Shown: positions 1 to 4,616 of the stretch, one piece after another
Layout of the letters: every line of letters starts with the position of its first letter
Position numbering within the stretch: position 1 is the first letter of the stretch
NCBI GenBank assembly: GCA_012798145.1
Contig: JAAZNT010000066.1
Span: 1 to 5,993 of the forward strand
Length of the DNA: 5,993 nt
Source of the DNA: Thermoanaerobaculaceae bacterium
GTDB lineage: Bacteria; Acidobacteriota; UBA4820
Reading direction: 5' to 3'
Notes under the pieces: generated by a model
The model's input: the letters and a program-made list of their open reading frames with translations, nothing else
The model's database searches: none
Told to the model about the DNA's origin: nothing
Program-made: the position numbers and the translations under genes

Positions 1-58
1 CCCAAAAAGGGACATTTCTAAATTGGTAATAAGGGGACATTTCTATCTTGGCTTGACA
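1..58. mobile_element. Probable insertion-sequence end with tandem terminal repeats (partial)
   Basis: An 18-bp motif, GGGACATTTCTA-NN-TT-GG, occurs twice in direct orientation at 9-26 and 34-51, giving a 25-bp period. A TTGACA sequence follows at 53-58; read from the other strand the edge begins TGTCAAGCC. Repeated transposase-binding sites just inside a terminus that starts with TGT/TGTCA are typical of IS21-like and some IS481-like elements. No transposase reading frame is in the window, so the element body would lie to the left. Family assignment and the exact boundary (about 57-58) are inference. A degenerate solo end is also possible. Confidence 0.55.
9..51. repeat. Two direct copies of an 18-bp motif, 25-bp period
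   Basis: Copy 1 is at 9-26 and copy 2 at 34-51. The first 12 bases are identical in both copies, followed by two variable bases, TT and GG. The spacer between the copies is 7 bp. They probably act as transposase-binding sites of the IS end described for 1-58. Confidence 0.8.
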
Positions 59-248
59 GAAAATGTAGAATATCTGTACATACTGGTTTTTATATTATGA
101 CAAATCAATCAAAAAGCGGTGAAACTGAAAAGAAGGGGATTAGATTGCCTTAAAAAAGCCTTACCAAAAGAAAAGTGCCTTCCCTCTATTTTTATCTACC
201 AAAAATAATCTGTGAAATATTTTTTGTTTTTCCTTGTTTAAGTAATAT

Positions 249-256
249 AGGAGGTG
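249..256 (+). promoter_or_regulatory. Strong Shine-Dalgarno site fixing the start of the Cys-rich gene
   Basis: The octamer AGGAGGTG is a full match to the usual anti-Shine-Dalgarno sequence, and its GGAGG core ends 7 nt before the ATG at 262. It makes 262 the start in preference to the in-frame GTG at 175, which would place 29 unrelated residues ahead of a good signal sequence. Confidence 0.9.
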
Positions 257-261
257 TTAAA

Positions 262-729
262 ATGAACAAGATTTTTAGATTTTCCATTTTGCTCGTTGTT
301 TCTTTTTTGATTTCTGTATTTATAATGGGTGCTACCTGCAATAAAACCGGCTGTTGTCAAGGGATGAAAGATGTTGAGGTTTCTTCAACGAAAATTGACA
401 ACGGCGTCAGAGTTACTCTAAAAGCAAAGGATTCTGAAGGAGCTCAAAAGCTTCAGCAAATGGTCGCAACCTGTTCAAAAGATTGCAAATGCAAAAACTG
501 CAACTGCCCTGTTTGCGGAATGAAAAACGCAAAAAAAGAGTTCACGAACATTGAAAACGGCGTAATGATAACAATTACTTCTGACAAGCCGGCGCAGGTT
601 GAGAAAATTCAAAAACAGTATGGAGAGGGATTTACTATGGGCTCTTGCTGTCAATCTAAGAAGGGGTGTTGTTCAAAAGAAAGCAAAGGATGCTGTTCAA
701 TGAAAAGCGCCAAGTCTTGCGGGACTTAG
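262..729 (+). CDS. Small exported Cys-rich protein with a duplicated module, possible metal binder
   Basis: This is a 155-residue protein that I cannot assign to a named family. A basic start (MNKIFRF) and a hydrophobic stretch at about 8-24 form a signal peptide or anchor. The sequence before Cys26 (MGAT-C) does not match a standard lipobox, so lipidation is doubtful. There are 16 cysteines, at 26, 31, 32, 71, 75, 77, 80, 82, 85, 129, 130, 136, 137, 144, 145 and 153, including four CC pairs. Residues 80-87 read CNCPVCGM; CPVCGM resembles the YHS/heavy-metal-binding motif found near copper ATPases. Two modules, about 43-67 and 95-119, share the pattern T-x-I-[DE]-N-G-V-x-[VI]-T-[LI]...K-[LI]-Q and flank the Cys cluster. 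An extracytoplasmic metal-binding or thiol role is inferred. The gene stands alone, with a strong ribosome site and its own terminator. Confidence 0.85.
   Translation: MNKIFRFSILLVVSFLISVFIMGATCNKTGCCQGMKDVEVSSTKIDNGVRVTLKAKDSEGAQKLQQMVATCSKDCKCKNCNCPVCGMKNAKKEFTNIENGVMITITSDKPAQVEKIQKQYGEGFTMGSCCQSKKGCCSKESKGCCSMKSAKSCGT
388..618 (+). repeat. Internal protein duplication in the Cys-rich gene
   Basis: Codons 43-67 (388-462) and 95-119 (544-618) encode two related segments of 25 residues, offset by exactly 52 residues with no gap needed. Identical positions are T, I, N, G, V, T, K and Q, with conservative D/E, V/I and L/I changes. The likeness is at protein level, not a DNA tandem repeat, which suggests an old duplication of a small beta-alpha module. 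Confidence 0.7.
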
Positions 730-751
730 CAGATTTTTGTTAGTGATTGTG

Positions 752-775
752 AAAAGGGGGAGTATTCCCCCTTTT
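752..775. terminator. Bidirectional Rho-independent terminator between convergent genes
   Basis: AAAAGGGGGA (752-761), a GTAT loop and TCCCCCTTTT (766-775) form a 10-bp perfect stem. On the plus strand it runs into a T-rich tract that continues to about 782, ending transcription of the Cys-rich gene. On the minus strand the A-rich flank becomes a T tract, so it can also end the response-regulator transcript, whose stop codon (776-778) abuts the stem. Confidence 0.9.
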
Positions 776-1180
776 TTATTTTTCCAAGAACGATTTTATT
801 TGTGAAGCGAATATGAAGCCGCCATAATCGATGTTCAAACTTGATTTTCTGATGTATCCGTCGGCTCCGCATTTGTCTGCTATCTCCTGAAGTTCAGTGT
901 CTGTCTTGCTTGAGATGATTACAAACTTTGTTTTTAGCGCCGGGTATTTTTTCACAATGCTGTGCTTAAAAGAAGCAAGAAGTTGATCTCCGCTTATTTC
1001 CGCGCCCAAATTGACATCAAAAAGAATCAAGTCTGGAGGAGAAGAAAGAGAACTGATTGTGTGAGCGAAATTGTCAACATTTGAAGCAAGAAAAACTTCA
1101 AAACCGTTGTGCTCAAGAATATCTCTTGCAAGAGACCTGAAGAAACTGTCGTCGTCAACTATTATTATGGTATGTGCCAT
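776..1180 (-). CDS. Stand-alone response regulator receiver (REC) domain protein
   Basis: This is a 134-residue protein consisting of one CheY-like receiver domain with no output domain. The acidic pocket is Asp9/Asp10 in IIIVDDDSFF, the phospho-acceptor is Asp55 in LILFDVNLG, the switch Ser is Ser90 in FVIISSKTD, and the conserved Lys is Lys112 in YIRKSS. The usual Pro after this Lys is Ser. All residues needed for phosphorylation are present. The start at 1180 is chosen because AGAGGGG (minus strand, 1190-1184) lies just ahead of it and because the receiver fold begins at once; an in-frame ATG at 1237 would add 19 residues atypical for the fold. No histidine kinase is nearby, so the partner is unknown. 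The gene is divergent from the ABC gene and converges on the Cys-rich gene. A phosphorelay or protein-protein signalling role is inferred. Confidence 0.93.
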   Translation of the reverse strand: MAHTIIIVDDDSFFRSLARDILEHNGFEVFLASNVDNFAHTISSLSSPPDLILFDVNLGAEISGDQLLASFKHSIVKKYPALKTKFVIISSKTDTELQEIADKCGADGYIRKSSLNIDYGGFIFASQIKSFLEK

Positions 1181-1235
1181 TTTCCCCTCTTTTCCAAATT
1201 TTAATTTTAGCATAGAAACATTAAAGTTAAAAATC

Positions 1236-1265
1236 ATTACATTTTTGCCAAAAATATTTTATACT
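1236..1265 (+). promoter_or_regulatory. Possible promoter for the ABC-patatin-deacetylase cluster
   Basis: TATACT at 1260-1265 matches five of six bases of a sigma-70-type -10 box, and ATTACA at 1236-1241 is a weak -35 candidate with an 18-bp spacer. Transcription would start near 1272, giving a very short leader before the ATG at 1283. The sequence here is AT-rich, so chance matches are likely. Confidence 0.3.
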
Positions 1266-1273
1266 TCTTGTTT

Positions 1274-1277
1274 GGAG
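1274..1277 (+). promoter_or_regulatory. Ribosome binding site deciding the ABC gene start
   Basis: GGAG lies 5 nt before the ATG at 1283. It lies inside the longer reading frame that could start at a TTG at 1268, so the TTG is unlikely to be used. Confidence 0.8.
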
Positions 1278-1282
1278 AAATT

Positions 1283-2038
1283 ATGGCTTTAGATATTTTG
1301 AAAATTGTAAATATTTCAAAGAAATTTGACAAAATTGAAGCGGTAAGCAACCTCAATATAAGCGTAAGAGAAGGCGAGATCTACGGCTTTTTGGGTCCTA
1401 ACGGGGCGGGAAAAACAACAACCCTGAGAATCTGCACAGGGCTTCTTCAACCCGACGAAGGGTTTGTTGAAATAAATGGTGAAAAAGCGGCGCTTGACAA
1501 AGTTGAATTTAGAAAAGCGATGGCTTATATTCCCGACAGGCCTTATCTTTATGAAAAACTTACAGGGTGGGAATACCTCAATTTTGTTTCAGAGATAAGG
1601 GGAACAAAAAATTGGGAGGAGAAGGCGGAATACTACTTTGAATTTTTTGAATTAAAGGAAAGCATACACCGCCTTATTGAAGGTTTCTCGCATGGGATGA
1701 AGCAAAAACTTGTAATTATTTCATCAATTCTTCACGACCCAAAACTGCTTCTGATTGATGAACCGATGGTTGGGCTTGATCCAAAATCGTCAAGGAAAGT
1801 TAGAGAACTTTTCAAAAGACTTTCTTCAGACGGCGTAGCATTGGTTTTGTCAACCCATTCTCTTGATGTGGCTGAGGAACTTTCTCACAGAATAGGAATC
1901 ATAAACAGAGGAAAACTTGTCGCAGAAGGAACAATGGCTGAACTTATTGAACAATCAAAAACTTCAAACAAAGACCTTGAAAGCGTCTTTTTGAAACTAA
2001 CCGAAGAAGGTGATGAGGTCAATGAAAAACTTCTTTAA
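1283..2038 (+). CDS. ABC-2-type transporter ATP-binding protein
   Basis: This is a 251-residue cytoplasmic nucleotide-binding subunit. The Walker A motif GPNGAGKTT is at 38-46, the Q-loop region is IPDRPYLYEKLTG at 83-95 with Asp in place of the usual Gln, the signature is FSHGMKQKL at 135-143, Walker B is LLLIDEP at 155-161, the D-loop is GLDP at 164-167, and the H-loop His is His192 in STH. The FSHGMKQK signature and IPDxPxLYEKLTG region are typical of the CcmA/EcsA-like group of ABC-2 exporters, which includes drug, polysaccharide and lipid exporters. All catalytic elements look intact. The partner permease is expected next to it but is absent here: the upstream neighbour is a divergent regulator and the downstream neighbour is a patatin whose start overlaps this gene. 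The substrate cannot be read from the ATPase alone. Confidence 0.95.
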   Translation: MALDILKIVNISKKFDKIEAVSNLNISVREGEIYGFLGPNGAGKTTTLRICTGLLQPDEGFVEINGEKAALDKVEFRKAMAYIPDRPYLYEKLTGWEYLNFVSEIRGTKNWEEKAEYYFEFFELKESIHRLIEGFSHGMKQKLVIISSILHDPKLLLIDEPMVGLDPKSSRKVRELFKRLSSDGVALVLSTHSLDVAEELSHRIGIINRGKLVAEGTMAELIEQSKTSNKDLESVFLKLTEEGDEVNEKLL

Positions 2039-2993
2039 ACCCAAAGTGGCTCTTGCCCTTGGCGGAGGGGGAGCAAGGGGGCTGTCGCACCTTGGGATTC
2101 TTGCTCTGCTTGAAAAAGAAGGAATAAAAGTTGATATGGTCGTAGGGACATCAATAGGCGCTCTTGTAGGAGCGGTCTACTGCCAGCACCAAGACGCTCT
2201 TTTAACATATTCAATTCTTTCAAAGTTTTTTTCTTCAGATGGCTTTGAAATTGAATATTTTGAAAAAGTTAAGAAGATGATGATTCCAAACGGAAAGAAA
2301 GAGGGTTTTTTCGGCAAAATCAAGAAAGCCCTTCTCTGGGGCAGTTATGCGCTAAAAACCTCGACAAAAGAGAGTTTTATACCAAAAGAAAAAGTTTCGG
2401 GAAGCATAGATTCTCTTTTTGGGGACAAACTTATAGAGGAACTTCCAATAAAACTTGCAATCGTCGCATCCGATTTAAACAGCGGAGAAGAGGTTGTATT
2501 AACTAAAGGCAAAATTTCAGACGCTGTCAAAGCAAGCATCGCGATAGCAGGAATTTTCCCTTCCACACAAATTGGTGGAAAAACTTTGATAGACGGGGGA
2601 TATGTCAATCAAATTCCTGTGGAAGACGCATTTAAACTTGGCGCTGATGTTGTTATCGCTTCTGATGTTTCTTCAGAAATTGCAGGTTTGCAGGAGAACG
2701 AAAAGATAACAGGAAGCAAGAGTCAGATTAGAGCCGCAATGATACTTGCTGAAACAGCAAGGAAATTTCAACTGCGGTTTGCCGATGTTTCAATAAAGCC
2801 AGATTTGAAAGACCTTCACTGGACAGAGTTTGACAAAATTGAACTTTTTTTTGAAAGGGGATTTGCCGCCGCCAAAGAAAACCTTCCAAAAATCAAAAAG
2901 AAAATATTTGTCGCAAAGATTAAAAAGGTTTTTTGGAATATTTTCGGAAGAAAATGGTCAATAGATTTTAAGAAAGAAGGCAATTTTCAATAA
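2022..2993 (+). CDS. Patatin-like phospholipase (RssA/YchK type)
   Basis: This is a 323-residue Ser-Asp dyad lipid acyl hydrolase. The oxyanion-hole motif GGGGARG is at 14-20, the nucleophile elbow GTSIG is at 42-46 with Ser44, and DGG at 191-193 provides the catalytic Asp191. The segment ASDLNSGEEVVL (149-160), followed by SIAIAGIFP (172-180), is typical of bacterial RssA-like patatins. There is no signal peptide, so the enzyme is probably cytoplasmic. The C-terminal 35 residues are very basic with aromatic residues (KIKKVFWNIFGRK), which could bind acidic membrane lipid. ATG 2022 is preferred because the conserved fold starts right after it; ATG 2013 and GTG 2010 are in-frame alternatives. 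The 17-nt overlap with the ABC gene implies translational coupling. The substrate is not known; a role in membrane lipid turnover is inferred. Confidence 0.94.
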   Translation: MKNFFKPKVALALGGGGARGLSHLGILALLEKEGIKVDMVVGTSIGALVGAVYCQHQDALLTYSILSKFFSSDGFEIEYFEKVKKMMIPNGKKEGFFGKIKKALLWGSYALKTSTKESFIPKEKVSGSIDSLFGDKLIEELPIKLAIVASDLNSGEEVVLTKGKISDAVKASIAIAGIFPSTQIGGKTLIDGGYVNQIPVEDAFKLGADVVIASDVSSEIAGLQENEKITGSKSQIRAAMILAETARKFQLRFADVSIKPDLKDLHWTEFDKIELFFERGFAAAKENLPKIKKKIFVAKIKKVFWNIFGRKWSIDFKKEGNFQ

Positions 2994-4415
2994 ATGAGCC
3001 CCGAAGATAAAAAAAAACAGACCCACTTCTGTTATAAACATCCACTAAAAGAAGCAAAAAGAAGGTGTTTCAACTGCAAAAAATATATCTGCCCAAAATG
3101 TCAGATAAAGATTGAAGGACACATCTTCTGCTCAAAAAAATGCTTTAAGGATTTCAAAAGCAAAGAAACAAAGGAAAAAGTTGGCGAATTTATAAAGAAA
3201 AAAGGGAAATTCTACGCTTTCAGGATGATATTTTACCCTCTTCTTGCTCTTTTAATTATGCTTTCATTTTTCCTTTACAAACAGTGGATTGAATCAATAG
3301 AACAAAAGGAAATCCAACCTCAAATTTCGCAAAAAAACGGCAAAAAACCCATCCATCCGGATTGGTCCTCCCCCTCTTCTGTTGAAATAAACCTTCCCGC
3401 AGAGAATGCATCTTTAACAGAGAGCGAGATAACTGTTTCAGGAATCGCCCCAAAAGAGTCAATGGTCGGCTTGTATGTCAATTCAGAAAAAGTGGACGCT
3501 ACTTTTAGCGAGGATGGAAAATTTCTTTTTGAAAAAATTCCAATAAAAACAAAGGAAGCCATTTTACAGGCAAGATATTTTGATAGTTACGGAAACAACG
3601 CTTATTCCAAAGCCATAAAAATTCAACTCGTTGCTAAGCCCTCAATTTTTGAAATTCCCAAAAGAGAAGAACCATTTTTCAGCCCTGTCCTTTCATCTTT
3701 TCTTGATTTAAAGCAGGCGAAGGAGGGAAAAAAGACGATACTTCTTACCTTTGACGGAGGAAGCAACGACAACGCTACAGACACTATAATCAAAACGCTT
3801 GAAGAATCAAAAGTTAAAGCAACAATCTTTCTAACAGGAGAATATATAAAGAAATATCCAGAAAAAGTCAGAAGATTGTTAGCAAGCGGAAATGTCATTG
3901 GAAATCACACATATAGCCATCCGCACCTGACGACATACAGTTTTAACGAAAAACAGGCAACCCTTCCGGGGATCAAAAAAGAAACGGTAATAGAGCAGTT
4001 AAAGAAAACAGAAACACTTTTTGAATCTGTAACCGGTGCAAAACTCTCTCGTTTCTGGAGAGCCCCGTTTGGAGAAAAGAATTCAGAAATTTTGAAATGG
4101 GCATACGAAGCGGGTTACAGGCATGTCCACTGGACGCCGAAACTTGACACATTGGACTGGGTAGCTGACAAATCAAGCCCTCTATTCAGAGAACCAAGAC
4201 AAATTTTGATGAAAATTTTAAAAGAGAGCGAAAAGGGAGAAATGCAACTTGATGGAGGGATTGTTTTGATGCACCTTGGCTCGGAAAGAGAAGGGGAATT
4301 AAGGGCGGATACAATCCTTGAAGAACTCATCTCAAACCTCAAATCTAAGGGCTATACATTCATAACAGTTGAAGAAACACAATGGGCGAAAGAAAAAGAA
4401 GTTGAGGAAAAATAA
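2994..4415 (+). CDS. Membrane-anchored polysaccharide deacetylase with N-terminal B-box-like zinc finger and Ig-like domain
   Basis: This 473-residue protein has four parts. Residues 11-54 are a B-box-like zinc finger with ligands Cys13, His16, Cys25, Cys28, Cys33, Cys36, His43, Cys46 and Cys50. After a basic linker, about 78-95 is a single membrane span (IFYPLLALLIMLSFFLY) with the basic side toward the N-terminus, so the finger should be cytoplasmic. Residues 130-212 look like a beta-sandwich Ig-like domain. Residues 247-462 are a NodB-fold carbohydrate esterase family 4 domain: TFDGG at 252-256, HTYSH at 305-309, RAPFG at 356-360, DTLDW at 385-389 and LMHLG at 425-429. The catalytic base Asp254, the metal ligands His305/His309 and the late His427 are present, but the usual second Asp is Gly255. 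The likely reaction is metal-dependent N-deacetylation of peptidoglycan or another envelope glycan. Its ATG follows the patatin stop with no gap. Confidence 0.93.
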   Translation: MSPEDKKKQTHFCYKHPLKEAKRRCFNCKKYICPKCQIKIEGHIFCSKKCFKDFKSKETKEKVGEFIKKKGKFYAFRMIFYPLLALLIMLSFFLYKQWIESIEQKEIQPQISQKNGKKPIHPDWSSPSSVEINLPAENASLTESEITVSGIAPKESMVGLYVNSEKVDATFSEDGKFLFEKIPIKTKEAILQARYFDSYGNNAYSKAIKIQLVAKPSIFEIPKREEPFFSPVLSSFLDLKQAKEGKKTILLTFDGGSNDNATDTIIKTLEESKVKATIFLTGEYIKKYPEKVRRLLASGNVIGNHTYSHPHLTTYSFNEKQATLPGIKKETVIEQLKKTETLFESVTGAKLSRFWRAPFGEKNSEILKWAYEAGYRHVHWTPKLDTLDWVADKSSPLFREPRQILMKILKESEKGEMQLDGGIVLMHLGSEREGELRADTILEELISNLKSKGYTFITVEETQWAKEKEVEEK

Positions 4416-4427
4416 AAACAACCCTCG

Positions 4428-4441
4428 CCTCTCAGGAGAGG
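4428..4441. terminator. Hairpin after the deacetylase gene, weak terminator candidate
   Basis: A 5-bp GC-rich stem, CCTCT/AGAGG, with a CAGG loop lies 12 nt past the stop at 4415, flanked by CCCTC and GGGG that allow partial extension. The absence of a T run on either side argues against an intrinsic terminator. It may instead stabilise the 3' end of the message. Confidence 0.3.
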
Positions 4442-4602
4442 GGGCAAGCGGAAAACTCACATCGAAACTCTATGGAGAGTGGCTCTGAAGGTTTGCGTTC
4501 CTTTGGGGGATATCGCCTTAAAAAAGAAGTCACAATAAGTGGGGGCTGTTGTTTCAGGCGTCAACTGATTATTAGAAACCTTTATCATCATTTTGTTTGT
4601 GT

Positions 4603-4608
4603 TATTAT
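4603..4608 (+). promoter_or_regulatory. Possible -10 box for a leaderless permease transcript
   Basis: TATTAT matches five of six -10 bases and ends 8 nt before the ATG at 4617, so transcription would start at or within a few nucleotides of the start codon. A weak -35-like TTATCA lies at 4582-4587, at a short 15-bp spacing. The region has no Shine-Dalgarno sequence, which fits leaderless initiation, but AT-rich chance matches are common. Confidence 0.3.
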
Positions 4609-4616
4609 TTACCTCT

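Larger units (their letters stand above)
4416..4616 (+). other. Gene-free 201-nt stretch with hairpins before the permease
   Basis: No convincing gene is seen here. Hairpin 1 pairs CCTCT (4428-4432) with AGAGG (4437-4441) and has a possible extension by flanking CCC/GGG; it lacks a following T tract, so it is at best a weak terminator. Hairpin 2 pairs ACTCT (4467-4471) with AGAGT (4476-4480) across an ATGG loop. GCAAGC (4444-4449) can pair with GTTTGC (4491-4496), enclosing hairpin 2, and CGCCT (4514-4518) can pair with AGGCG (4556-4560). I cannot match it to a known riboswitch class. It could be a 5' leader of the permease gene, an attenuated intergenic remnant or a degenerate repeat. Confidence 0.4.

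Noticed and set aside
53..98. TTGACA as a -35 box of an outward promoter from the IS end
   Set aside because: At 16-18 bp downstream there is only GTACATA-like sequence, a poor -10 box. TAGAAT at 66-71 is too close and TATTAT at 93-98 is too far.
97..153. An 18-codon reading frame beginning ATGACAAATCAATC
   Set aside because: It is very short, has no ribosome binding site and shows no recognisable motif.
175..261. GTG start giving a 29-residue N-terminal extension of the Cys-rich protein
   Set aside because: The perfect AGGAGGTG site and the signal sequence begin at ATG 262; the extension has no ribosome site of its own.
331..342. Lipobox at Met22-Cys26 (MGATC) of the Cys-rich protein
   Set aside because: Thr at -1 and Gly at -3 do not match the usual [LVI]-[ASTVI]-[GAS]-C pattern.
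1181..1237. Longer response-regulator start at 1237 on the minus strand
   Set aside because: The extra 19 residues precede a complete receiver fold that starts at MAHTIIIVDDD, with AGAGGGG just ahead of the 1180 start.
1268..1282. TTG start of the ABC ATPase
   Set aside because: It would place the GGAG ribosome site inside the gene; ATG 1283 is correctly spaced from it.
4440..4560. tRNA, SRP RNA or a named riboswitch in the gap before the permease
   Set aside because: There is no T-loop GTTCNANNC in a cloverleaf context, and I found no match to the core motifs I know for the fluoride, manganese, c-di-AMP or cobalamin classes.
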